This document shows positions 43,491 through 52,566 of a DNA stretch of 64,000 bases, one piece after another (positions within the stretch are counted from its first letter, which is position 1; every line of letters begins with the position of its first letter). The translations under genes were made by a program, and so were the position numbers. The stretch spans positions 1 to 64,000 of the forward strand of contig JABXHM010000011.1 of NCBI GenBank assembly GCA_013373625.1, written 5' to 3'. Below the pieces are notes generated by a model, which had not been told where the DNA came from, ran no database searches, and saw only the letters and a list, made by a program, of their open reading frames with translations. Origin of the DNA: Alteromonadaceae bacterium. Lineage in GTDB: Bacteria; Pseudomonadota; Gammaproteobacteria; Enterobacterales; Alteromonadaceae.

Positions 43491-46272
43491 GTTTGGGATC
43501 GAGTAACAAACCGCTCGGTTGCGATTGAAGCAAGGCATTGACCTGCTGTTCAAAGCTAGCCAGACTCATTTGCGCCAGTGCCTGTAGCAACTGCTGCTGA
43601 TAATCCGCATCACGCCCGTACCGGTAGTTATAAACCAGTGTACCCGAAGCACTTTCATTATTTATATAAGGCTGTTGTAACTCACTCACGAGGTTTGCCT
43701 TTACCTGATTAAATTCCTCTTCGCTTAGGTGCGCAACATGATCGCTAAACCAGCCGTTAAATTCTTCCACTCGTGCCAGTAATTGCGCCGAATTTAATTT
43801 GTCTGATTGCACATAAAAGCCCAGGTAATCCTGGCCATATTTGGTAAGTGCCCTGGCCTTTACCGAATAACCCAGTTGCTCAATGGTACGCAACTGATGG
43901 AAGAATGGCGCACGCGCCAGAGCCCCGGCCATGGCGATCATGGCATCTGAGCGAGGAGTGTTTGTGGTAGGAATATACATTAGCCGTATGGCTGAATCAC
44001 CACCGTTAGCGCTGTACACTTGTTCCATTAGCGCATGATGCGGTGGTGTCCAGATGGCTGAATGTGCGGTGGCAGGCTCGATGACTTTACTTAAAAGTGG
44101 CTGTAATGTGTGGTTATTACTGCGCCATAGTTGTTCAGTAACCGCACCATAGTAAAGGCTCGTGAGGTGTGCAGTTTGCAGATAACCCGATACAAATTCA
44201 TCGTATGCCTGTTCATTAAAATGAGCAAAATAATCTTGTCGGTCTTCGTGGACCACGGACAGGCCAAGCGCGCTGTTAAGACGATATAACGTCTGGCTAC
44301 TTAACCTGTCGTAAGCAAAACCATCAAGGTTCGCTTTAAAGTATTTTAGCGTTAATCGCCTATCGGATTCATTCAGTGACGGGTGAGTGAGCACCTGGGT
44401 AATGTCGGCCATTAGCAGAGGCCAGTTTCCACCATAACCGGCCACACTGAGTTTCATACCTTGTTTAGTTGCAGTCAGTTTCAGATCGATCAAAGCCTCA
44501 TGAGCATGGCGAATCACAGTGCGTAGTTGATGATTAAGACGTTTAACAAATAAAGGGTTAAGCAACGCAAAGTCAGGCTTTGCAGGGTTGCTATCGAAGT
44601 AAAAATCCATCGCCAGATAACCATCTTTACTCTTTACCGCGGGTATATACAATGCGGTGTGCGCAGCAGTATCAAGCAGACGTGTGGGGCTATCTGGCGT
44701 CTCAGCGCTGATTGGATTTGCTCTGGCAAAGTAAGGCGACGAGCCAGGCAAAGTCATTGTGCCCCTGGGTATAGACGCGAGCTCACTCGCGGCAAGACCG
44801 GCATCACCTGAAGTAAGCACATCACGGTCTGAAACCTGGTAGCGGGTTTGATAGATAGGCTCAATCTGGTCGGTTCTCAGGCTTTTGTGCTCGCGAATTT
44901 GTAACATTCTGGCGCCACTTAGCTGTTGTAGCCAGGCCGCTAACAATGACACATTGTTTTCGGTAGCAACGCGCCCATCTAACAGGATGTATTGGGGCGC
45001 TCTGAACAGTGTTTGGTCAGCCAAAGCGCGAACGCGGGAGCTACCCAGATGCTTGCTGTCGCGGTCATAGTCTGCGCGTTGGAGCCGGGCAAACTGGTTA
45101 AACAGCGACATGCTTGCGCCCTGCTGCCGAATAAGCTCAAGGTAACTCAGGGTGGCCGCTTTAATCTGCGCTATTTGCTGACTGCCCTGTTTGGTTAGTC
45201 TGAATTCAAGATTAAACAGAATATGCTGATTATCGATTGTTTGTTGTGAAGCCCGCAGATGCGAAATTGCCCCTAGCTGCTGCAAATAGGCTTCCAGTCC
45301 TTGCGTATTAGCAGCATCAAATAACCACTCAAGATAGTCGCTGGCAAGCATTTTACGGGCGTGCTCAGGAAGCGCTAAAGGAAAGCTCAGCATAAGGCGA
45401 TTGCGTGAACGCAACGTCTTTATAGCTAATTGTTTGGTTATTTGGTTTTGGCTAAACGGTGCGGGCAAATGCGCAAGCGGTTTAGCGCAATGTGATGGCA
45501 CAGCAGAGAAAGCCTGTTTGGCTAGTTTTGCCATCTCGGCCAGCGACAGCGGTGCCATTAACGTAGCGCCCATACGTTCAGCGCAGTAGTAATCCTTGCC
45601 AAAATCTACCAAAGCCTGATGCAAAGACAAATTGGGCACATCTTTCAGGGTTTGCAGGTTACCGGTTGAAAACTTGCGATACGGATGCGCCTGATTAACC
45701 AACGTGCGTAAGACCTCGCGCTTACGGCGGTAATTGTCGCGGTATTTCATTCTGAATTCAGCTTCAACCGCATGACGCTCTTTGTATACCAACTCTGCCG
45801 GTAGCAGCGGCGCAATAAATTGCCCGGCAAATCGCGCCAGAGCAGGAGCAAATGCCTGCTGATTAACCTGAAAATAATAATTGGTTCTCTGCCCGGACGT
45901 AGACGCATTCGAGCTACCGCCACTGGCAGCCAAAAACGCTTTGTATTCTGCTGCCTGAGGGTAGTTTATCGAGCCTTTAGACAACATATGTTCGTATAGG
46001 TGGGCGAGACCGGGAATGTCATTCGGATCCTGGAAATACCCAGCGGCAGCAGACAGTGAGCCATAAGCTTTGCGCTGTTGCATATCGCTGATTAACAATA
46101 CTTTTAACCCATTATTCAGCGTCAGATAACCATAGCTGGACGGATCTTGCCTGCCTTTTTCGAGAATTGTTAAATCAGGCTGCGACGAGGTTGAGTGCAC
46201 ACCATTATATTGACAACCGAATAGACAAATTACGACAAAACTAACCAACACCAGTTGGGCTTTCGCTTTCAT
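43474..46272 (-). CDS. M16-family zinc protease, lipoprotein (pitrilysin-like)
   Basis: A 932-residue peptidase starting at ATG 46272 (an in-frame TTG lies five codons upstream). Signal peptide with lipobox LFGC makes it a periplasmic lipoprotein. The inverted zinc motif HLYEH is at residues 91-95 (HxxEH), and the third ligand is the glutamate of KERHAVEAEF about 75 residues later. The length and the second, non-catalytic M16 repeat in the C-terminal half, including RTIEQLGYSVKARALTKYGQDYLGFYVQS, match pitrilysin/insulysin, which cut short peptides inside a closed chamber. It is convergent with and overlaps the regulator gene, and may process peptides taken up by the neighbouring TonB receptor. 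Confidence 0.9.
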   Translation of the reverse strand: MKAKAQLVLVSFVVICLFGCQYNGVHSTSSQPDLTILEKGRQDPSSYGYLTLNNGLKVLLISDMQQRKAYGSLSAAAGYFQDPNDIPGLAHLYEHMLSKGSINYPQAAEYKAFLAASGGSSNASTSGQRTNYYFQVNQQAFAPALARFAGQFIAPLLPAELVYKERHAVEAEFRMKYRDNYRRKREVLRTLVNQAHPYRKFSTGNLQTLKDVPNLSLHQALVDFGKDYYCAERMGATLMAPLSLAEMAKLAKQAFSAVPSHCAKPLAHLPAPFSQNQITKQLAIKTLRSRNRLMLSFPLALPEHARKMLASDYLEWLFDAANTQGLEAYLQQLGAISHLRASQQTIDNQHILFNLEFRLTKQGSQQIAQIKAATLSYLELIRQQGASMSLFNQFARLQRADYDRDSKHLGSSRVRALADQTLFRAPQYILLDGRVATENNVSLLAAWLQQLSGARMLQIREHKSLRTDQIEPIYQTRYQVSDRDVLTSGDAGLAASELASIPRGTMTLPGSSPYFARANPISAETPDSPTRLLDTAAHTALYIPAVKSKDGYLAMDFYFDSNPAKPDFALLNPLFVKRLNHQLRTVIRHAHEALIDLKLTATKQGMKLSVAGYGGNWPLLMADITQVLTHPSLNESDRRLTLKYFKANLDGFAYDRLSSQTLYRLNSALGLSVVHEDRQDYFAHFNEQAYDEFVSGYLQTAHLTSLYYGAVTEQLWRSNNHTLQPLLSKVIEPATAHSAIWTPPHHALMEQVYSANGGDSAIRLMYIPTTNTPRSDAMIAMAGALARAPFFHQLRTIEQLGYSVKARALTKYGQDYLGFYVQSDKLNSAQLLARVEEFNGWFSDHVAHLSEEEFNQVKANLVSELQQPYINNESASGTLVYNYRYGRDADYQQQLLQALAQMSLASFEQQVNALLQSQPSGLLLDPKPTHQP

Positions 46273-46471
46273 AACTGCATTTACCAAGCCGCTTTTAAAG
46301 TGCGTATCACGGTAGGTTTTTGCCTTACTAACAACAACCTTTACAGCCTCATTTTTACCTCGATTTAATCTCTTTTATGCCAAATATCAGCAACCTTGCC
46401 GCTGGCGGACGTAATTGTTGGCAACAGTAAACTGCACCAATGTAATAGTTAAGGAAGAATTCACACAGGCG

Positions 46472-47800
46472 TTACGACACATTTTTGACTTCGATAAGGT
46501 TAGGGTCAGTCGCATTTGAGTCAACGCTGTCAATTAAGCCCTCAATCTTTCTCATATTTGAAAGCTGATCCTGAAGTCTCAGTGAAAGCTGGCTAAGCTC
46601 AGAAGAAGATAGCGACGTCTCTTCCGCAGAGGCAGCTGTTGAGTGAATTACCTGGTCAATTTCTGACATGCGTTGGTTTATCTGACTAAGCCCTGACGCC
46701 TGACCTTGCGATGCGTTATCTATTTCTTCGATATTGTGAGAGATAGAGGCCACGTGTTTAACAATTTCGCTTAACGCACTAACACACCGTTGCGTTATGG
46801 TATTGCCCTTTTCGACATTATCGACTGATGACTGAATGTATTGCGCTGACTCGCTAGCCGCTTTAGTACTGCGCTCTGCAAGTTGCCTTACTTCGTCTGC
46901 AACCACAGCAAAACCACGACCCATTTCACCTGCTCGTGCCGCCTCAATAGACGCATTGAGAGCCAGTAAATTAGTCTGAGATGCAATATCATTAATCACA
47001 TTAATAATGTCGCTAATTGCTTCGCTCGAGCGACTAATTTCCTGCATCGCTCGTTCAAGTTCACTTATTTCATCGGCGGCCATCGTCGCAGCTTGTCTGG
47101 CCTCAGACGAGACAGCACTTGCTGTTGATGCACGCTCAGCATTTTCATTGGCCTGACTTAAAATTTCATTCAGCGAACTGCCAATATGACTAATTGAGGC
47201 CGCTTGTTGAGTTGACCCTTCTGTCAGAGCGAGACTGGCAACTTTGAGCTCTTCTGCGCCTGCGGTGAGGTTCTCGCTGATAGCATCGACATCGTTGTAC
47301 ACCGAGACCAATGCCACCTTCTCTGATATCTCCTGCACGTACTCAACATGGCCTATCTTTTGGCCATCTAATCCAGTGATATAGCAAGTATCGACATGAA
47401 AATCTTTGCCCCACTGATTAAATGATGTTACTGATTTACCATTTCTTAAACAGGTAACGCCGCAATCTTTGGTATTACAGATATTTGCTCCCCAATTGGA
47501 ACAGTGCTGGCCAAGAACATCTGCTCGTTTAACTCCCAAAGGGTCGGTAGCGGCGCGATTAACAAACGTCCACTTCATATCCAAATCTGTAACGGAAAGA
47601 GGATTAGGAATAGCATCAAGAACTTGTTCATAAAAATTAAACTGCTCCCTTGCTTTAAGCTCCATTTTAAACAAACACCCCAACAACCCCGCCATCGCAA
47701 TCACCACAATCGCCAGATATGCGTTACTTATAGCGAAAAGTAAGGTAACGGCTATACATAAAATATTAATACCTAGTGCCAAACGGTAATACGTCTTCAT
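46472..47800 (-). CDS. methyl-accepting chemotaxis protein with cysteine-rich PAS domain
   Basis: A 442-residue receptor with two closely spaced N-terminal helices ([19 protein letters not shown] and [16 protein letters not shown]) and no large periplasmic domain. A cytoplasmic PAS domain (about 55-170) follows, with the cluster [20 protein letters not shown] near residues 104-123: four or five cysteines in a spacing repeated in many proteobacterial sensor PAS domains. The signalling coiled coil has the tip [20 protein letters not shown]. It probably senses an internal signal such as redox state, metal or energy level. An inverted repeat lies just upstream of the ATG. Confidence 0.9.
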   Translation of the reverse strand: MKTYYRLALGINILCIAVTLLFAISNAYLAIVVIAMAGLLGCLFKMELKAREQFNFYEQVLDAIPNPLSVTDLDMKWTFVNRAATDPLGVKRADVLGQHCSNWGANICNTKDCGVTCLRNGKSVTSFNQWGKDFHVDTCYITGLDGQKIGHVEYVQEISEKVALVSVYNDVDAISENLTAGAEELKVASLALTEGSTQQAASISHIGSSLNEILSQANENAERASTASAVSSEARQAATMAADEISELERAMQEISRSSEAISDIINVINDIASQTNLLALNASIEAARAGEMGRGFAVVADEVRQLAERSTKAASESAQYIQSSVDNVEKGNTITQRCVSALSEIVKHVASISHNIEEIDNASQGQASGLSQINQRMSEIDQVIHSTAASAEETSLSSSELSQLSLRLQDQLSNMRKIEGLIDSVDSNATDPNLIEVKNVS

Positions 47801-47830
47801 TCTCTGCTCTCAATAACAAATCTCGCATTT

Positions 47831-47870
47831 TCGATACATCTAATAGTAATCCACTATTGAGATAAATCGA
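47831..47870. repeat. inverted repeat upstream of PAS chemoreceptor gene
   Basis: TCGAT (47831-47835) with ATCGA (47866-47870) encloses ATCTAATAGT (47838-47847) paired with ACTATTGAGAT (47853-47863, one bulge). It ends about 31 bases before the start codon, so it could be an operator or a 5' UTR hairpin. The rest of 47801-48117 holds nothing else I can assign. Confidence 0.4.
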
Positions 47871-48117
47871 GGAAACTGTTTATTTTTCATCCGAAAGGTA
47901 CGCTAAAGTAACCTAAAGACTAACGACCCACTTCATTCTGTTTACCGTCGTTTTGGTTATGATACCCATCACAGTGAGTTTTGGATGTTCAGACCTTTAA
48001 GATCAACGTGCGCAATCATAAATGGTTAATACTGAGACATTAGTCTCGATTGATTACTTTTAAGATATGAGGAGCTTCTTTAGCCCCCAAGATAATGACA
48101 ATATAGGTTTAATAAAC

Positions 48118-49221
48118 CTAAATCTTTGCCCTTGGATAATCTGTGTAGCCGATGTGATTTCCGCCAAAAAAGTAGTTTTTATGAGGCGCGTTTAGGGGTA
48201 ATTCTTGAGATAGCCTTAAGGGAAGATCCGGATTTGAAATGAAAGGTCGCCCAAACCCGATTAAGTCTGCCCAATTGTTTTTAAGCGCATGCTGCGCCTT
48301 GAGCAGGTCATATTTCCCCGAATAAATTATCGTTCCTTTGTATATTATTCGAAGTGCCTCTTTAAATGTAGCTGGCATAATTGGCGCATCTTCCCAATCC
48401 GCTTCTGCAATATGGATGTATCCTACTTTTAAATCCTGCAGTAAAGAAGCGACAGCCAAGTAGGTCGTTTCTGGCGTTTTATCTACAGTACCTTGCAGCG
48501 TTGTTAGCGGAGCCAGGCGAACACCAATTTTCCCCGGCGGGATTTCCTGACATACAGCCATGACTATTTCATGCAGAAATCGAAGGCGGTTGTGAAGCGT
48601 CCCTCCGTATATATCACTGCGTTTATTCGCCTCAGAATCAATAAACTGATTAATCAGATATCCATTAGCCCCATGCAGCTCCACGCCATCGAATCCAGCA
48701 CTACATGCGTTTCTTGCAGCCAATCTAAATTCTCCGACCACCTTTTCAATATCCTCTAATGTCATTGCACGAGGCATTGAATGTTGAACCATTTCTCCGA
48801 CACCTTGTTCCGGCCCCGTCATCTCAGGATCGATGAATACACGGACACCATCTGCTTTGATAGCTGAAGAACTGATAGGAGCAGAATTACCGGGCTGCAA
48901 CGAATTATGGGATACCCGGCCAACATGCCAGAGCTGCGCATACATTATTCCGCCAGAACGATGCACTGCATCAGTCACTTTTCTCCACCCTTGCACCTGA
49001 TCATTTGTATAAATACCTGGTGTCCAGGCATACCCCTGACCTTGCTGACTAATTTGCGTACCTTCTGAAATGATAAGGCCTGCAGAGGCTCGCTGAGCGT
49101 AATATTCTGCCATTAATGGCGTGGCTATATTGCCAGCGCCAGCTCTCGCTCTGGTCATCGGTGGCATAACGATACGATTGGAAAGCTGGATTCCGTTTAA
49201 CTGGTATTGTGAAAAAAGCAT
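48118..49221 (-). CDS. Old Yellow Enzyme family ene-reductase (NemA-like)
   Basis: A 367-residue TIM-barrel FMN enzyme that reduces activated C=C bonds or nitro compounds with NAD(P)H. N-terminal LSNRIVMPPMTRARA and the active-site strand GFDGVELHGANGYLINQFIDSEANKRSDIYGG (His/Asn substrate-binding pair in HGAN) are diagnostic, as are QLWHVGRVSH and the phosphate-binding LIGFGRPFISNPDL. The ATG overlaps the stop of the SGNH hydrolase gene (TAATG), so translation is coupled. Probably controlled with that gene by the divergent LysR regulator. Confidence 0.92.
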   Translation of the reverse strand: MLFSQYQLNGIQLSNRIVMPPMTRARAGAGNIATPLMAEYYAQRASAGLIISEGTQISQQGQGYAWTPGIYTNDQVQGWRKVTDAVHRSGGIMYAQLWHVGRVSHNSLQPGNSAPISSSAIKADGVRVFIDPEMTGPEQGVGEMVQHSMPRAMTLEDIEKVVGEFRLAARNACSAGFDGVELHGANGYLINQFIDSEANKRSDIYGGTLHNRLRFLHEIVMAVCQEIPPGKIGVRLAPLTTLQGTVDKTPETTYLAVASLLQDLKVGYIHIAEADWEDAPIMPATFKEALRIIYKGTIIYSGKYDLLKAQHALKNNWADLIGFGRPFISNPDLPLRLSQELPLNAPHKNYFFGGNHIGYTDYPRAKI

Positions 49222-50519
49222 TAGTCCCGCACTCCTGTTTCAGTTATCTTTATTTTTGTTTGGTTTGTGAAAACATTTGTATTAAAACCATAAGCCAACG
49301 CTTTGTTCCCTTTATCTCCGGGATGAAGGTGGTCGCCAGAGTCGAACGCCTTTTTCATTCTATTTGGGCTGTCCGGAGCCCGAAGTATTTTATCGGCGTC
49401 GATGACACCATCGAACACATCAGCGTTTCTAATCCAGTTGTTTAATGCCAGACGGAGAATGTTCTTTTTCTCGTTATAATAATCTTTCAGGGGAGTACCA
49501 GGTAAGGCACCTTCAAATGGGGGTAGTGTGGCAACAACAATTTTTACGTCGTAAAGATGTGCCTGGGCGGCAAGCTGGGTGAAGCCTGCTATCAATTTAT
49601 TGAGACAAGGCATTTCACTGGTTGGGGCAAAAAGAGTACCAGGCCATGCTATATCGTTTATACCTAACAGCACGACTAAATGTGATACACCAGGCTTTGA
49701 TATAACATCCCTATGAAGTCTGCTCAGCGCATTACTGCCCATCCCATCAGACAATAACCTGGCCCCGGAAATCCCTGCATTGAATACTGCAATATTTTGA
49801 TCTCTCAGGCGCGCAGCCAGAAAGTCAGTCCAACGGGCGTTTTTATTAAGACTAGCAGTCGCTCCATCAGTTATTGAATCTCCGACTACAGCGATAGCAC
49901 TAGCACCTTCGCTTCGTACATAAAGACCACTAATAAACAGGCGAGCTGTGGTTTCAAATCTATCTGAACTGAGAGCTAACGCCTGACTCTGGTCGCCGGG
50001 AACAATGAAGTTGGTTTGTCGCCCATCCCAATGAAATGTCTGTAACACCGTTTTTTCAGGGATGAATGCAGATATAACAATATTTGTTAATGGCGATACC
50101 TTAAGAGCAATGTTATCGCTGAGAAGCCTAGCCCCAGGCAAGATAATGGCCTCTTCGGCTCCTCCGAAAGTAACCGTGACCGTGTTCTTAAGCGCATAAC
50201 GGTTTTTCTCGTTTTCAGGGATGCCGACGGTTACTTTCCCTAACTTTATCGGAGTGCTCCCATATGCGTTTGACATTTCAATTTTAAAATTATCTCCACC
50301 AAGACTCACCCTGATCGCTTGCCTGACGGTTTGATTCTGTAGTGTTCTGGGAATATTTGTAGGGAAAATAAAATCATCGCCCCATACAGCCTGAGGACTG
50401 GATGTCCAGGACGTGACGTAATGCTGTGACAAATCACTTGCCACAACAGGCTCCCCTGCAAATAAAAGTAGGAGACTTGCGGTCAATCTAAATACTGAAA
50501 GGCCAGTTGGTTTTTTCAT
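49221..50519 (-). CDS. secreted SGNH/GDSL-family hydrolase
   Basis: A 432-residue esterase, starting at ATG 50519 (MKKPTGLSVFRL) which opens a signal peptide (ASLLLLFAGEPVVA); the longer frame from 50585 is less likely. An N-terminal beta domain (about 25-190) precedes the SGNH core. Block I is VVGDSITDGATAS (nucleophile Ser), block II supplies the Gly in NAGISGARLL, block III is LLGINDIAW (Asn), and block V is DSGDHLHPGDKG (Asp, His). Resembles esterases for plant or algal acylated glycans. The start of the next gene overlaps its stop. Confidence 0.88.
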   Translation of the reverse strand: MKKPTGLSVFRLTASLLLLFAGEPVVASDLSQHYVTSWTSSPQAVWGDDFIFPTNIPRTLQNQTVRQAIRVSLGGDNFKIEMSNAYGSTPIKLGKVTVGIPENEKNRYALKNTVTVTFGGAEEAIILPGARLLSDNIALKVSPLTNIVISAFIPEKTVLQTFHWDGRQTNFIVPGDQSQALALSSDRFETTARLFISGLYVRSEGASAIAVVGDSITDGATASLNKNARWTDFLAARLRDQNIAVFNAGISGARLLSDGMGSNALSRLHRDVISKPGVSHLVVLLGINDIAWPGTLFAPTSEMPCLNKLIAGFTQLAAQAHLYDVKIVVATLPPFEGALPGTPLKDYYNEKKNILRLALNNWIRNADVFDGVIDADKILRAPDSPNRMKKAFDSGDHLHPGDKGNKALAYGFNTNVFTNQTKIKITETGVRD

Positions 50520-50635
50520 TGCTACATACCGATAGAATTGGATGTAGTCATTATTATTCAACCAGTTATTGTGAAAAATACTCAATAAGGAATATTATAT
50601 GTGCCATAACGTCACAATTTGAACATCTTAAAATC

Positions 50636-51541
50636 ATGGCAAAAAGCGAGTCAAACCGCTCTGCGGAGTTAGAGGTATTTTTGAAAGTTGTTGAGTTTGG
50701 GAGCTTTTCGGCTGCCGCGCGCTTTTTAGACAATACTCCCTCGTCGGTTAGTAAAACAATTTCAAAGTTGGAAAAACGACTAGGCGCCAGATTGTTTAAT
50801 CGTTCGACAAGGCAATTGTCACTAACCAGTGAAGGGTGTATTTTTTATGAAAAAGGACTGGAGATTATAGCGGCGTTAAATGAGGCTGAACGATTAGTTA
50901 GTCGACAAAAAAAGCCATCAGGAAAAATCAGAGTTAACTGCAATATTCCTTTTGGTAAGACGTATATTCTACCGCTGATTGCAGATTTCTTGGCTGCCTA
51001 TCCAGACATTAGTATTCACCTTGAGTTAACCGATAAAGTCATCAATGTTCTTGAGGAAAGTGCAGATGTTGCTATTCGCTCGGGAAAACAGGCTGACTCA
51101 AACCTTATTTCAAAGAAGCTTGGCGATGCCAGGATGGTAGTTGTGAGCACCCCTGAGTACCTGAAGATAAATGGACATCCACAAACGCCTGAGGAGTTGA
51201 AAACTCATAATTTGCTCGACTTTACATTCTCGAGGGCTAGTCGTGAGTGGCCTTTCATTGTAGATGGTAAAGAAAAAATGATAGCACCCAAGGGTAATAT
51301 CAAAGTGAGCGACGGTGACGCATTGCGCTATCTATTATTGTCAGGCCTGGGAATAGCAAGACTTGCGTATTTTCAGGTCGAGAAAGATTTAAAAGAAGGT
51401 CGACTCATTTCTGTTCTGGACGACTATACGCCAACCGCCACTGAGAGTATATATGCTGTTTTCGTTGGTCAGGGAGGGATGCTACCAAATCGAATCAGAG
51501 CTTTTGTTGATTTTTTATCGTTGCGCCTAAAAGTGAAATAA
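50636..51541 (+). CDS. LysR-type transcriptional regulator
   Basis: A 301-residue regulator from the ATG at 50636; the longer upstream frame has no support. The N-terminal winged helix (AELEVFLKVVEFGSFSAAARFLDNTPSSVSKTISKLEKRLGARLFNRSTRQLSLT) is textbook LysR, with a two-lobed ligand-binding domain from residue 90 (GKIRVNCNIPFGKTYILPLIADFLAAYP). It is divergent from the SGNH hydrolase-ene-reductase pair with a 116-base spacer, the usual arrangement for a LysR protein and its target. Inducer unknown. Confidence 0.92.
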   Translation: MAKSESNRSAELEVFLKVVEFGSFSAAARFLDNTPSSVSKTISKLEKRLGARLFNRSTRQLSLTSEGCIFYEKGLEIIAALNEAERLVSRQKKPSGKIRVNCNIPFGKTYILPLIADFLAAYPDISIHLELTDKVINVLEESADVAIRSGKQADSNLISKKLGDARMVVVSTPEYLKINGHPQTPEELKTHNLLDFTFSRASREWPFIVDGKEKMIAPKGNIKVSDGDALRYLLLSGLGIARLAYFQVEKDLKEGRLISVLDDYTPTATESIYAVFVGQGGMLPNRIRAFVDFLSLRLKVK

Positions 51542-51596
51542 AGCGAACAGCCTTCTATCAGCACTCAGTCGCGTTGTAATTATGAGAAGATTTATC

Positions 51597-52214
51597 ATGA
51601 GAAACAATAAAATTATGTGGAAATATTTGAGGTTACTATTTTCTTTCATGATCCTGGCAACTCAGTTGATCCTATGGGTTGATTCATGGAAAAACGGATT
51701 ATTAGAGGCGTTAAATTTTTTCGGGTACTGGACAAATCAAGGAAATATTCTAGGTGCCATTGCGTTACTATTAGCATCAAAATATACCTTAAAGAACCGC
51801 CCTTTTTTTATTGAAATCATTAGGTTTATAGCAACTGTCAATATTGTTATGGTAACCGTATTATATTGGTCATTTGTTAAGGGGGATGATGTCGGGGTAC
51901 CCTTCCTATGGGCAAATTATATGGTTCATCTTATCACTGGATTAATACTTCTGGCTGACTGGGTTATTGAGGGACCTAAAACCTCGGTAAGAATGTCGAA
52001 TGTCTATATAGCAGGGATCTATCCGCTATTGTGGCTTATTTTAACCGGAATACGCTTTATAATTGACGGATGGGTACCTTATAGTGTTCTCGAACCAAAT
52101 AATGGCTTTATACCTATCGCTTTAATTTGTATTGTCTTTTTCACATCATCATTTGTTTTTGGAACAATTTTAATATTTTTAAAGCGATTTAGAGTATTGA
52201 AACCACCTCTGTAA
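51597..52214 (+). CDS. Pr6Pr-family membrane protein
   Basis: A 205-residue protein with six hydrophobic helices. I prefer the ATG at 51597 because GAGAAG lies seven bases upstream. Family features are YWTNQGNILGAI in helix 2 (usually YFTxLSN), NYMVHLITGLILLADWVI in helix 4 and the WVPYSVLEPNNG loop. The family is found in bacteria and eukaryotes and has no known function in bacteria. Follows the LysR gene by 55 bases and may be read from it. Confidence 0.8.
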   Translation: MRNNKIMWKYLRLLFSFMILATQLILWVDSWKNGLLEALNFFGYWTNQGNILGAIALLLASKYTLKNRPFFIEIIRFIATVNIVMVTVLYWSFVKGDDVGVPFLWANYMVHLITGLILLADWVIEGPKTSVRMSNVYIAGIYPLLWLILTGIRFIIDGWVPYSVLEPNNGFIPIALICIVFFTSSFVFGTILIFLKRFRVLKPPL

Positions 52215-52507
52215 TCGCTCGCGGAGAGCAATACAACCTGCCATAACCTTTTTGATAATTGAGTCCAAAATAATGTTAATAACGCTTTTTAACGCCGAAC
52301 CTGATCATTATTTACGATTGGTTTTTACGCATTTTCCACTTAGTTTAGATGACGATTCAATTCATTAAAAATGAAAGAGAGAAAACCAAGTCTAAATTTA
52401 ATTTTAGTGGAATTACAGCAACAAACGAACATAATCCACACAAATGCACATGCGAATTCAAGTATTAAATAAACATTTCAAGTCATTCAGGTTAAAAGGA
52501 ATACAAA

Positions 52508-52553
52508 AACCGAACACATAAACACATAAGACAGGCATCAAAAGTGTTCGGTT
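52508..52553 (-). terminator. terminator with long loop after S41 protease gene
   Basis: Perfect 10-base arms AACCGAACAC and GTGTTCGGTT with a 26-base loop; on the minus strand the stem is followed by TTTGTATT. It begins 14 bases after the S41 stop. The rest of 52215-52566 shows nothing else. Confidence 0.65.
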
Positions 52554-52566
52554 ACTTGATCCGTTA

